A stretch of 64,000 nucleotides of DNA. Source: Carallia brachiata (Eukaryota; Streptophyta; Magnoliopsida; Malpighiales; Rhizophoraceae). The stretch is from assembly GCA_021464245.1 (NCBI GenBank), contig JADCRB010000016.1, positions 14,853,663-14,917,662 of the forward strand, read 5' to 3'. A program made the position numbers and the translations under genes. This document shows, one piece after another, positions 37,261-49,235 of this stretch (positions are counted from its first letter, which is position 1; each line of letters begins with the position of its first letter). A model generated the notes under the pieces. That model made no database searches and was not told the DNA's origin. It was given only the letters and a program-made list of their open reading frames with translations.

Positions 37261-37279
37261 GACATTCAATCTCCATGAG
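37261..37279. repeat. Target-site duplication, right copy
   Basis: Exact second copy of the 19-base word at 36777-36795, immediately after the poly(A). Confidence 0.9.
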
Positions 37280-39715
37280 AATAAGGGGGTGGAAACAAAG
37301 AACTATTTTTCCAAGTAGAGTGGGTGGAAGCTAGAATTCTCAACTAATTTCATTTTTATTTTAATGATAATAAAACAAACATTTAAGATAGAAGAAAAAT
37401 TTTCAACCAACCCAAGCGGCCACTATGACTTTGTGCCGTGAAAGAAGTAAGGGGATAAAATGGATGTAGTTAGAGTGGAAAGCATCCTCTTTACGGTGTC
37501 TTGAACCTGTGGCCTTCCTCTATGTTAATTTTTAACTGCTAAATACTGACTATTACGATACTTAAGAACAGAAAAAAAAAAAAACACAGAGGAAAATATT
37601 TCGTTGTTGTATAGCCTCTGGTATAATGGGTCTTTTGACAGTACAAAATCAAGCTGAAAGATGTCAGAGAAAAGCAAATTGCGATAAGAGGACCAAAGAC
37701 TAAGTATACTAGTATCGAAGACACCACACAGTAGAAAGCGGTGCGGGAGGGACGGTGATGACAGAATGACCCCAGTGCCTGACTTTTCAATCATTCAGAC
37801 AACAAGGGCAACCCCTTTCGGCTTAAACCTTTGGACGTGCATAAGAAAAAGGTGATTTTGACTCCACGAACGGAACGGGAGTCCGCGAGAAGTACCCTAT
37901 TAATTGTTAACCAAAATCTTATGATGCCGTTAAATTGATTCGAATCCATACATTAAATTCCATATTATTAGGTGAAAAAAAAAGGTGAACAACGATAGTA
38001 CCCACAAATTCCGGACAATTGCGCAAAATTTTGATGTTAAACAAATTCCAAATTGTCTAATTTCTCGTTTTACCTTTGTTAAACTCCTTTTCTTTTGGGC
38101 AAAACTGAAAAAAGAACAAAAAAAAAAAAAAAAAAACGGTCTTAGCAACTATCACCGGACAATTTAGGATACAGCAAAACCCACGTAAGTTTAACCGTAC
38201 CACTTGGGAACTCAAATTTTTGATTTCTTGTTAGAGCAATTCCCCTTACCATATTATTAATATTTCTAATTTTTTGATTCATGATCATGACTAACAATGA
38301 GAATAAAAATATATAAGTCTAATGATAATAGTAAATTATAAATTTTAAATGAAATGCGCCGAATGTACCTCGTGTATATAATAAAAAAAAAAAAAAAACT
38401 TATTGTCAACATTTCATGAAACATGCAACAATACAAAATTTACAGGCTATTGAATAGATTGTACGTGTTTTACGTATCCCGTGTCGACACTGTCAAACGC
38501 TATAATAAAACTTGTTTGTTAATCCCGAAGAATCACTTTTCCATGACCAATCGTCCTCGCTGAGAAAAGTGAATTTACGTGCGCTTTGTCCTTTTAGCAA
38601 GAGGATCAAGGTCAAAGGAAATCACTGCAAGGAAGACGGAAAGCTGGAAAGCAAATACACTCACCCTTTTTCAACACAACCCACAACAAACCAGCCAATG
38701 GCCGTGAATGACCGAAAAACATATTTGCTTTATAAAATACCTGATGATCCTGAACATACAGCATGGGGTCTGGCCTCCATGCTAGTAGGACACGCTGCTG
38801 TCTAGAATTACTTCTTTCTATTTGATCTCCTATGGTTCCGGACAACAATCAGAGCAGATAATGAATTGAATCTCATCGTTCGATAAAACAAATCACACAA
38901 CCCCCTACGTTGAACTCTGGTTGTAAGCTATAATACATTGCACTTTAGGTCCGGCACCACAAAATTAGCTGTAAGGCACAATTGACTATTGATTTTCACT
39001 CTTGGGAAATTAATCAAGTGGAAATTAGCTCCCCATTCTGCACTTGTCGCATTGCATGGTTATTCTCTGCCAAAAATTCAAAATGAGGATATCAAGGTCT
39101 TCTATCCCACTACCTTTCACAGGATCTTTTCTCTTCCTCCGACTGTTTCTGCTTCCTGCCATCAAGTGAAAATTGATCATAATGAATAATGAATTGCTGT
39201 CTATGACCAGGATCCTTTTGTGTAAATTCTTGTTAATATAGCATACCTTTAACATCTTATCACTGATATTCGAAAACTGACGAGATTTCATATGTTATTA
39301 AAATGAATCCAGTGACATTGCACCAAGATCTTACATGACAATAGAAAGTCTCCCACAAATTACAGTTATTATCGCCTCACAGACATTCGGTTGAAAAAAA
39401 ATGAAGACAATGATGTAGATCAAAGAAAAGGCAAGCAAATACTCTTATATTTTTTCTTCAAGTGTCAGTGTCAGGTTAAAACTCAAAACTCGCAGCTCTT
39501 CATGTATCCTTCTCTTGTTCCGACTTAAAAAGAGGTTTTAACCATGAATTGCACAGGCAAATTACCCAGCCCCCTAAAAAAGCGGAGAATTATTTCCTGT
39601 CACACTGCATGGCAACCAGGCGGGAATAGGCAAGCATAAGTATACTGGCAGGCATAAGTGGTGAAAATTCAACAGAGTGAAGCACGAATGAACTTTTGGA
39701 GGATTTCATAGAACT
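37280..39715. other. Intergenic, no gene recognised
   Basis: Open frames at 38512-38805 (+) and 38612-38848 (-) overlap each other and match nothing I know. The segment is less AT-rich than its surroundings around 38500-38830 and 39000-39180 and might include the 3' flank of the SAP30BP-like copy. Confidence 0.35.
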
Positions 39716-39719
39716 TGCG

Positions 39720-42700
39720 CAAAAGCGGTTTGTGGAGCATCCAGCGCCAGCAGCTGATAAAACCACTGCATGATTTATTACTTAAGATAAAGAATCCTTC
39801 CCATCAGTCACTGGACTTCTCCCATCACCATCCACCTGAGAGCAAATATAAAAAGGTGGCAGTTCATCAGTATAGTGATAACTTTAGCAGCAATGTATAT
39901 GATACCAGCCAAGAGAACAACGTTGTCCCATTTTGATTTTTTGTTTTGTCTGCCATCCCGACTGGCAGCGTCAGATGCAGAGAGCGGGACTGTAATCCAC
40001 TAGATGGAACAACTGAAATGGAAGAAAAATGATCAAAACTTAAAAAACTGCTCACGTAAGGTCAACTGTTTTGGTCACAAAGATAATTAATTGACCTGGA
40101 ATAGGCATTCTAAATTTTGAGGGTGGTACAACAATGCCAGGCTGAGTTCCTCCTGATACAAATTCAACCTTTGGACTCTTTCTTAACTCCCGGTCCTTCC
40201 TCTCGCTTTCATGTCTCATGTCAGCCTCTGCTTAAAAAATATATAAAAGATCATTCCAAAAAGTAAATCTAGCCACGATGGTAACAATATGTGTACACTT
40301 CAAAGTATCTTAAGAAAACAAAACAGCAGAGGAATAAATCATGCAGCAAGAGGGCATTCAATATATGAATCAAACAACGAGAGGCTCAAGCAACGGCAGC
40401 CAGATATACATATAACAACAAAAAGTAGCATGTCGAGCCTCTATTTAACATCCTATATGTTCAGCCTATACAAAATCTATATTTTGAGAAAACCGGCCAA
40501 GCATCTAGACCATATGTAAAAGACACTAGAGAAGACAAGCAGCTTTGTTTATTTATTTATTTTCCCCATTTTCACCCTGGAATTACAATCGACTAACATC
40601 AAAGTTAAAAGCCCAATAACGTCATCTATCAAAAGAAAAACAATATCTTTATCTTTTGCCTGCAGACCACTTTCTGTTTTTGGTCTTCTTTCAATGGCTG
40701 CTGCAGGTCTAGTCTCAAAGACCATTACGCGTCTGCGATTGGCCCTTAGCAGCAGCAGCATTGTTTGACAGAGAAAAATCACCAAGCACAATGAATCCCA
40801 AGCACCAGAACCCTGAATCTCTCTGCCTTGTTACAGACCCTAGAAAAAGCCCAACAATCATGACTCTTGAATGCCACCCACTGAATCCACGGTTTCCTGT
40901 CATCTCTCTTCCACCTAACAGAAACATACTCCATCCGCTTAATAAAATTTTCCAACCAATCCCACCATTCTATTCGCTGTATATGTCATCCAGCAATAAT
41001 CTCCAACTTCTCTCAAATGAGCACAGTAAATCCACCTCCAGAAACTTTGTGGTTTGTTTTCATTGCTCTACCCTGTGTGGAAGAATATGAAGAACAAGAG
41101 GTGTAATTGCAGTGTTGACGGGAGAATTTTTTAAATCAGTAAAGTGGTGATTAATGTAGAAGATGGTTTCAATGAAAACAAGCTATCTACGATAAGGATG
41201 AAAAGCAAAACAGCAAAGCATGGGCAGCTGGGAACAATTGGGCTCTACACAGTATTGGATATGACAATCAATCCAAAGATGCTGGCAACTTAACTTGGGC
41301 AATTCATATCCAGCAAAAAGTGAAAGAACAATAAATTTGTGCCTCTGTAACTACCAGAGCAAGCAAACACTAAGAAATATAGTTTGTTCATTTTGCATGC
41401 ATAAGGTCATGATTATCCAAAATCTTAAAATGAGACATCTTTGTTAAATATTGTCAATCTACCTAGTGAATCCTATCTTCACAAAGGCAGAATTGTTGAC
41501 AAATTCAAAAAAGCAAAAACATGCATGGAGGGTAAACCCATGTCGAAAATCAACAGAAAAATGAACAAAATGTAGAGGGACATCATGAGGCAAAGTAAAA
41601 TTGTTATAAACCTATTTCCAGATAGTAGTCACTTTGGTCATATCCATATGGGTCAAATACATCTTTAGAGAGGCAAGTCCCCATCTCACATCAGTATCTT
41701 GGTACCTCACAGCATGCCGCAAGAAGTCAGGGTTCCGATAATCCTTTCTATTGCAAAGTTCCGCTTTCAAGCTTCTCCCAACATCCTTCAAAGCGAGAAA
41801 CTTGTCTATTTTCCTCTGCAAGATACATCACAATAGAAAAGGGAAATCATACATCATGGAATGACAAATGTGACAATTTTTGTTAGTGAGAAAGGAAAAA
41901 AAAAAGATTTTAAGCCAAATGAATCACATTAAACTGCATAGAACAGCCCAATGCAAAAAGACAAAAAGATACAGTGGTGCTACACCAAGTCACCAAGTAT
42001 ACGCAACTCATACAGAACCTCATGAAACTGACAGCGAGAACGGGGAGAAAAAGAGTGAGGGGCATCCCCAAGCCAGTGGCCAGTGCACAAGGCTCCCTAC
42101 TTCAGTGGTTTGGGGAGGATCCCCAGATCAATATGGATCCACTATGCAAAAATAATTCCTTTAAATCAAAACACTGGAAATTCTGCACAAGAAGCAAAAA
42201 TTGAAAGATTCCTCCACTGATATACATTGTATCATTCAAGTGGCAACAGCCAATGTGATTTTAATGACAGGGGAACCCTGATGGCCAAAGGGCCGGGGAA
42301 ATCAGCACATTTAAACAACCTAGAAGAGAGCTAATCCTAACAACACCATTCCCCCAACCGCAGGGGGATTTAGAGACAACTAATCCGCTTAGACACAGAA
42401 AGAGGCATTAAAACAAACAAGCCTGCATAATCATGAAGCACACTGATTGACAACAGATGTTAAAGGCAGTTAAGAAACCTACCTGAAGTTCCTCTGGACA
42501 CTTTTCCCTTGGTGGCAGGGGAAGAAACTTGTCCAATGGATCTAGATGCAAAGCAATACCAATGTCACTAGATGCATTGTTTTCAAGTTCACTGTCTTCA
42601 AAACAATAATGCCACTAGATGTGTTGCAATATCAACGTCAAAATCATTTAAGGTCTAAAAACCCAAAAAAGAATTTACGTTGTTGACAGAATTCTACATC

Positions 42701-42821
42701 ATATAAAGAACAACTACCATACAAAAAACCAAAAAAATGGCATTTTGTTCATTGACGTATTCATTAAAAAATTGTACATACCATCTATCTCTTGGAGCTC
42801 CTCAGAAAACTCCTCTTCCTG
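39720..42821 (-). pseudogene. SAP30-binding-protein (HCNGP)-like gene, truncated and broken
   Basis: Similar to the HCNGP/SAP30BP family, nuclear proteins linked to transcriptional repression and splicing. Exons on the minus strand: 42821-42782, 42595-42483, 41815-41612, 40227-40096, 40012-39922, 39835 to about 39720, with GT-AG junctions. Seen: DPLDKFLPLPPREKCPEELQ, RKIDKFLALKD, NRKDYRNPDFLRHAVRYQD, KDVFDPYGYDQSDYYLEI, VEFVSGGTQPGIVVPPSKF, DAASRDGRQNKKSKWDN, VDGDGRSP. Damage: a missing base near 41685 (after RYQDTDV), another in the GCGGG word at 39984-39988, an in-frame TAA at 39784-39782, and a further shift within the C-terminal HAVVLSAAGAG...TAFAQ region. The acidic N-terminal part of the family, some 200 residues, is not found upstream. 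It keeps introns, so it is a duplicated or rearranged gene copy, not a processed one. Confidence 0.75.
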
Positions 42822-43211
42822 CAATCATCAACACAAAAACCAAAATTCAAATTAATATAGAAATCCAAAAAAAGGAAAAATGAAAAGAAGAGCGAGAACA
42901 GCTGAGTGGCGGGAATGGAGAATCCTGGAGCATGTCGAGTACAAACTACAAAGCATTAGATTTTTTTTGTTTTTTTTTGTCTGAGACGACTCAATATCTA
43001 ACTTAATAAATTGATTAATCTAAATTAATCTGAATAAGATGTTGAAGAACGACAAATATCTCTTAACAGATATTTAAGGTAATTACATTTTTAAGAATTT
43101 ATATTCGAGACCTATGATTAAATGATAACAAACTCTTATCATTCATATCAGTATCTTCTGATTTTATCTTATTGTTTTTAGCGCCAAGTTTTAAGGCGGG
43201 CCTCTAATTAT

Positions 43212-43281
43212 AAGGACTTCCGAAACAGAAGCGGACTAGATTCTGCAAGGACTTCCGAAACAGAAGCGGACTAGATTCTGC
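43212..43281. repeat. Perfect 35-bp tandem duplication
   Basis: Two identical adjacent 35-base units, each starting AAGGACTTCCGAAACAG and ending TAGATTCTGC (43212-43246, 43247-43281). Lack of any mismatch indicates a recent event. Confidence 0.95.
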
Positions 43282-43289
43282 AAAAACTA

Positions 43290-44855
43290 ACCCCTTCCCT
43301 TGTGTTTGGACTTTTTACCCACCAAATTAATAAACTGTAGTCTGAAAATAATTTTTATTTCTAGTCTGACAAAAAAAAATTTATATTTTTATCTTTTCTT
43401 AGACAGAATTTTTTTATTCACCTTCGACAAAAAAAACAAGACAGAATCTTTTTCAAATTTTCTAAATCTGGCACAAATATTTTTTTTCTTCAAATATATG
43501 ACAAATTTTGTATTTATTTCCACATCTAATTTACCATTAAGACTTTAACAAAAATCGTTAAATTTTGCATGACATGTTAATATCGTATTTATAAACCATG
43601 TGGCGTGATACGCAATGCCACATGGCACTCAGAAAGTTGCTTGCTAAAGTTACTTGCTAACTGAAAAGAAAAAAAAAAAAACACAAACAAAGTTACTGTA
43701 GTGGGATTAATTTTCGTAATTACAGCACTTGGCAAATTGCAAACCCAAAAAAATAAAAAACAAAATTCACACCTAGTGATCGATGATTAACTAAGTCTAA
43801 AGGCGTTTCAATTCAAAGTTGGCTTTGCTAATGTAAAAATCATCTTGCTTCTTGTTTTGCCTTGAAAGCTAGGCTCTAGCTTTTGTAAGCAATGAAGCTT
43901 TCACCATTAAATTTTGCCCACAAGAGATCATGCATGTAAGGATAAGAAGTTCATCATTATCATGATCTTCAATTCACTCTCACATTTTGTACCAAATGCT
44001 TCCGCAATTTGCATTTGGCACATTATAACAATTCTTGCTGATCGATCAACATCTGGGACAGTTAGGATATTTCTTTCAGGCGCTCTCACGCGTCGCATTT
44101 ATTAGCTGAAACGGATACATGCATACAAGATAGCGCAGATCAGCTCGGCTCAAGAGATGTCCCCTTTCATGCATTGTTACAAAACGAGACAGTAGGTTTT
44201 ATTTTTTGTTTTAATTTTATTTTTTCTGCTGCCATCAACCATTAACTGCATTAACTCGTGAATGCAACAAGTCGGCAATTTATAATGGCAGATCAAGTGG
44301 GGACGCAGTCAGACTCACAAAACTACTAGTGTAGTAGTTCACTAGAGTTTTTTTTTTTTTTTTTTTCTTATTAGAAGAAAGCAATGTGATAAAACAAAAA
44401 TATTATCATGTCATCAGCAATTTATAATGCATGAATCGGGACCGAGGGACTAACTAAACCAACACTAAAAGGTACATCAGTAGAGTAAAATAGTTATAGT
44501 AACGTTAAATAGATTAATAATATTCATTATAGTAAATTTCGTTCAAAAAAATAGATTAATAATATTAATTCGAACAAATCTGTTAAATAAATAATAGAGG
44601 TACCCACCACTTCACATAATTGCAATGTGTTATATTTGTATAGGTATGAGACTTCTTCGATGGCACATTTATTTGTTAGACTTATTAGTAACATTTGCTT
44701 ACAAATACATCAATTTTCAACTTGAAACTACGTGAGATTTAGTTATTTCTTTCACATAAGCTAGGGACAAGCGGATTGGTGGACTGACTGTAAGAATAAT
44801 GCTTGGCCGATAAATACCTCACTTTTTGTTCTTCAATGATTCAATCCCCTCCGTC
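43290..44855. other. AT-rich intergenic, no gene seen
   Basis: Short open frames only; poly-T tract at 44349-44366. Nothing recognised. Confidence 0.45.
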
Positions 44856-44860
44856 ACTAT

Positions 44861-45203
44861 TGTTGAAATTAACTCAGATTCGTTATAAATTATGAATTTA
44901 GCGTTCTAGTATATTAGGATTAATTTGTCATGTTTTCATTAGATGTTGACATTAATTTAGATTCGTTATAAATTATAATTTAACATTCTAGTAGAATTAG
45001 GATTAGTTTGTCATATTTTCATTGTTAAAGTCGGAATATAAGTTGTTAGAGTATAGTGCATAAAGAGTTGAGAGTCACAGATTATTATATGGCTGGTGAG
45101 CATATTAATTGAAAGGTTATAATTAGTGTGTGTATTTCTCATTATTGTTGTGTGACATTATTCAGTTAATAAAGTAGTAGTGTTAAGTCATTTAAATCTA
45201 ACA
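44861..45203. repeat. 5' LTR
   Basis: Starts TGTTG, ends TAACA. Its first part is itself a tandem duplication with a period of 83 bases (44861-44943 and 44944-45025), each copy carrying AGATTCGTTATAAATTAT; the same duplication is present in the 3' LTR. Confidence 0.88.
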
Positions 45204-45204
45204 G

Positions 45205-45216
45205 TGGTATCACAGT
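45205..45216. other. tRNA primer binding site
   Basis: TGGTATCACAGT two bases after the LTR resembles the complement of the plant initiator tRNA-Met 3' end (TGGTATCAGAGC), ten of twelve positions. Confidence 0.75.
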
Positions 45217-46486
45217 AGGTCGATCGAGAACCGCCGTTACCGAGTTTCGAATCCATTGATCAAGAATAAGGAATTTTGTTAAGTTTGTTCCAGTTAAGTG
45301 CTAGTAAAGTTGTCACTGTCATATATCATGAGAGATATATGATCTGAACCGAAGAAAAAAAGAGCAGTATCAAGTCGTCGGAAGTTGGCCGAACTTCCGT
45401 CGGACTGCCAGTCAACCACCACGCACCGCCGCATGGGCCATCAATTGCCAATCGTCGATGAAAAATAGCCCCCTTGCATTACCGACCGCCGATCTTCCCA
45501 AATCCAGTACCCACGGGCCGTAAATCTTGCCAGAAACCCGTAGATCGAAAGAATACCGAAAGGTACAACCGCCGCTTTCCTTGTCGTTTTCGCCTCCTTC
45601 AGTCACCGTCACCCATCAAAAGCCCTGTATTTCGCTTCCTCATCCACTGATCGTTGTTTTCTAACTGCTGACGCACCGTTTTGTCGCCAGGTTGTCGCCG
45701 GAAAATCGCCTAGCTTCTTCTCACCGATTCTACCACCAGTCGTTCTAGTTGTAACGCTAGTCGCCCTTCGTTGTCGTCTACCACTGCCACAAGCTCCTTG
45801 TCGTTGGCCGAAGTTGGTTGTCAGGGCATGCCCACCATTAGTCGTTGGAGTTCCTTTTCATAGTCGACGGTTAAATTTTTCCGAGGAAGGAGCAAGAAGA
45901 AAAATTTTAAAAAATAATAATAAATAAAGAAGGGGCAGATCAAAGAAAATAAAAAAATAAGGGGTCAAAATGAAAAATTTAAAGGAGAGCAACAAATAAT
46001 TGTTAGGAAAATAAAGGGTAAGAAAGAAAAGAATTACTGATGAATTAAAGGATTTAGCAAGTGTGAAAACTAGAAGAAGATGGATGAAATTTGATGATTT
46101 AATAATCATGAGCATGAAGAAGAAAAAAAAAAGGTTAAGAGATTAATTTTAAGAATAATTTTGAAGCAAGAAGATTTGAAGTTGCAGATAATTTAGAAGT
46201 AAAGAAGAAAATAGTCATATGGAGTTAAAGATAAATTTAGGAGTCAAATTGAATTTTAATGCTGTCAACAAATTTCAGCTAATAAATGCTCAAATGAAAG
46301 TGTTTGTTAGAGTTAATGAAAAAACTCAGATGTGAAGACTTGTTGAGCTAAAAGAGCTCGGAGTTAGGGACATGTTATGTTGAGAGTTAAGATGCTTAGT
46401 TCAGTTGAGAGCTATGATAGCTTAGTTCAGTTTTTCCATGTGTGATTGGAAAACAAAATAAGAAGTTGAGTAAAAGTACTCTACAA

Positions 46487-46610
46487 TCTCACGGTTGTGT
46501 GTCGTGGAGAATGAAGTCTCATACCTTATTGAAGGTCGTTTGTCACAATTTCACGGCTGCTTATCGTGGAGAATGAAGTCCTAGACCTTGTGGAAGGTCA
46601 TTTATCACAA
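46487..46610. repeat. 62-bp tandem repeat within LTR element
   Basis: Two adjacent diverged units (46487-46548, 46549-46610), both with TCGTGGAGAATGAAGTC and GAAGGTC words. Confidence 0.8.
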
Positions 46611-47068
46611 GTTCCTTCAAGGATTGAAAGGTTAAGTAACAATTAGCGAAACAAAATCAAAGGCCATGTTGAAATTGCCACCGGAAACTACCAGATCGAT
46701 CAGAAGAATTTAGAGGAAGAATTGTCAAGGAGACTCCTGATAATCATGTTAGTATAATTTTAAAAGTTTGTTTGCAGATTGTGAACCAGTTTGAAGAAGG
46801 GTCAAGATTCTAGTTGAAATTATGAAATAGTAGATTTGATGCAGATTTCTGACCGGGTAAAATCCTGCAAGCGTACATGGCCGATCGTAATAATAAAATC
46901 CTGGTGAATACCCCATGTGTCGAACCCAAGGGAACAAAGAATTAATTATGGTTTATGTTATTTAAACTTAAAGTTTTATGTTGAGAAAATTAATGAGAAG
47001 CAGAATTATTAAACTAAAAATTAAGAAATTTAACTAATGAAAAATCAGAGGCAAATTAATTAAAACTA

Positions 47069-48723
47069 AACACAAGATGGAGGGTACCAAGGCTATGGGT
47101 TTTCACCTAGAAGAGCTGAATTATATGAATTTTTTGAATTAATGATTTGAATGTCAATTCTTCTTTTTTAGTTAGTGCTCTTTGTCAAGCAACCCTAACT
47201 GTATTCAATTTATTTATAATCTTCTCTCGAACTCACACAAACTAGATTAAACTCATTAAAAATAGAGAATTTCTAACAACATCAAATAAACTTATCTCAT
47301 GTCTGACTCAAAGTTCATATGTTTATCTATTTAGTGCACGATTGTATCTCATCTGTCGATCTCAACACAAATTCTATGACTCCTTTCATGATGGCCAGGC
47401 ACAAAAGTATATTTAAGAACAAAATAGATAAATCAAATCGAGTTCTCAACAATAATTGCAATAAAATCAAAGAACATCTAAACATCCACAAAATCAAATA
47501 ATCCAACCCTAAACTAAGTTATATCCCTTTAGCCCTAGTTTAGAGTTTTAGCTACTCATACTAAAAACCAAAGATAAACAAATATCCAATATCATTAAAT
47601 GCAAAAGAAAAAGAAGGGAAAGAAAAAGAATCGAAAAACTTGTTTCCGACGTCTTCGCGTTCCTCCCTTATGCTCTTCTCCTCTTCGCTCTCTACGCTTT
47701 TTCTCTCTCTTATGTCTACAAGAATAACCTCCAAAAGTCCTCTAACTCTGCTGTAACTTCCGTATTTATAGTCCCCTCAAATAAGCCCTAAAGAGTCCAA
47801 ATTAGAGTCGGAAAAGGATTTATAAATTTTCTGAACAGTTTTGACTATCTATTTTCGGACCCAAATTTCGACCCCTTCCACACAAAATCCGAAGTTCTTT
47901 AAAACATAAAAGTTTTAGCTCTATCTCTTAGCTTCGATTCGACTTAAGAATCATCCAATTCCGACTTGTATAAAGGAAGTTATAGCTGAAATACCAAGTA
48001 GTGTGCAAAACTGTGAAATTCTACCCGAACCGACCACATATTAGCTTTCCAACCAAACTTTTAGTTCGGTTCTTTGGTGCTCGACTTGTTTTTACTCCTT
48101 CAAACCCAATAGGTTCCTTTTTCCAAGCGTCAAATACTTCGATTATGTCCAATTGTCCTACAAAGTATAAAAGAAGCAATCGAAGTAGAATTTAATGATA
48201 TTGGATATTTGTTTATCTTTGGTTTTTAGTATGAGTAGCTAAAACTCTAAACTAGGGCTAAAGGGATGTAGCTTAGTTTAGGGTTGGATTATTTGATTTT
48301 GTGGATGTTTAGATGTTCTTTTGATTTCATTGCAATTATCTGTTGAGAACTCGATTTGATTTATCTATTTTGTTCTTAAATATACTTTTGTGCCTGGCCA
48401 TCATGAAAGTAGTCATAGGATTTGTGTTGAGATCGACAGATGAGATACAATCGTGCACTAAATAGATAAATATATGAACTTTGAGTCAGACATGAGATAA
48501 GTTTATTTGATGTTGTTAGAAATTCTCTATTTTTAATGAGTTTAATCTACTTTATGTGAGTTCGAAAGAAGATTATAAATAAATTGAATACAGTTAGGGT
48601 TGTTTGACAAAGAGCACTAACTAAAAAAGAAGAATTGACATTCAAATCATTAATTCAAAAAATTCATATAATTCAGCTCTTCTAGGTGAAAACTCATAGC
48701 CTTGGTACCCTCCATCTTGTGTT
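47069..48723. repeat. Large foldback: 0.53-kb inverted repeat arms
   Basis: Arm 1 (47069-47599) and arm 2 (48191-48723) are reverse complements over about 530 bases with roughly a dozen differences. They flank a 591-base spacer (47600-48190). For example, ACACAAGATGGAGGGTACC at 47071 is matched by GGTACCCTCCATCTTGTGT at the end of arm 2. Arms are much more alike than the two LTRs of the enclosing element, so the foldback is younger. No coding sequence. A transcript through it would form a long near-perfect hairpin. Confidence 0.92.
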
Positions 48724-48729
48724 TCTCAC

Positions 48730-48800
48730 AATATTTACATAGTTAAACTATCCAAATATATATACAAAATTATGCATAAACCTATGTAAATATTGAACCT
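48730..48800. repeat. Small 14-bp inverted repeat
   Basis: CAATATTTACATAG and CTATGTAAATATTG, exact reverse complements about 37 bases apart, just outside arm 2 of the foldback. Confidence 0.8.
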
Positions 48801-48883
48801 ATCAATTTCGATGATGAAATTGAAGTTTGAAGATTCTGTCCAGTTGAAACTAATGCTGTGAATGACTATAAGACCGAATCAGA

Positions 48884-48894
48884 ATTAAGAGGGA
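48884..48894. other. Polypurine tract of LTR element
   Basis: ATTAAGAGGGA abuts the start of the 3' LTR, where plus-strand priming is expected. Confidence 0.6.
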
Positions 48895-49235
48895 TGTTGA
48901 AATTAATTCAGATTCGTTATAAATTATGATTTACAGTTCTAGTAGAATTAGGATTAGTTTATCATTTTCATTGGATGTTGAAGTTAATTCAGATTCGTTA
49001 TAAATTATGATTTAGCATTCTAATAGAATTAGAATTAATTTTTCATGTTTTCATTATCAGAGTCGGAATATAAGTTGTTAGAGTCTAGTATATAAAGAGT
49101 TGAGAGTCACAGATTATTGTGTGGCTGGTGAGTATATTAGTTGAAAAGTTATAATTAGTGTGTATACTTCTCATTATTGTTATATGAAATTATTCAGTTA
49201 ATAAAGTAGTAGTGTTAAATTAATTAAATCTAACA
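48895..49235. repeat. 3' LTR
   Basis: Matches the 5' LTR over its full length with scattered substitutions and a one-base gap; starts TGTTGAAATTAA and ends AAATCTAACA. Confidence 0.88.

Noticed and set aside
41816..42482. GC-balanced words in the SAP30BP-like intron (around 42055-42130) as a coding exon or SINE
   Set aside because: The open frames lack family resemblance and no element ends, tail or target duplication could be seen.
43212..43281. CRISPR-like or satellite repeat
   Set aside because: Only two adjacent units without spacers, in a plant nuclear context; a simple tandem duplication.
45412..45612. 66-codon minus-strand frame in the LTR element, considered as gag remnant
   Set aside because: No resemblance to gag (no zinc knuckle) and on the opposite strand to the primer site orientation.
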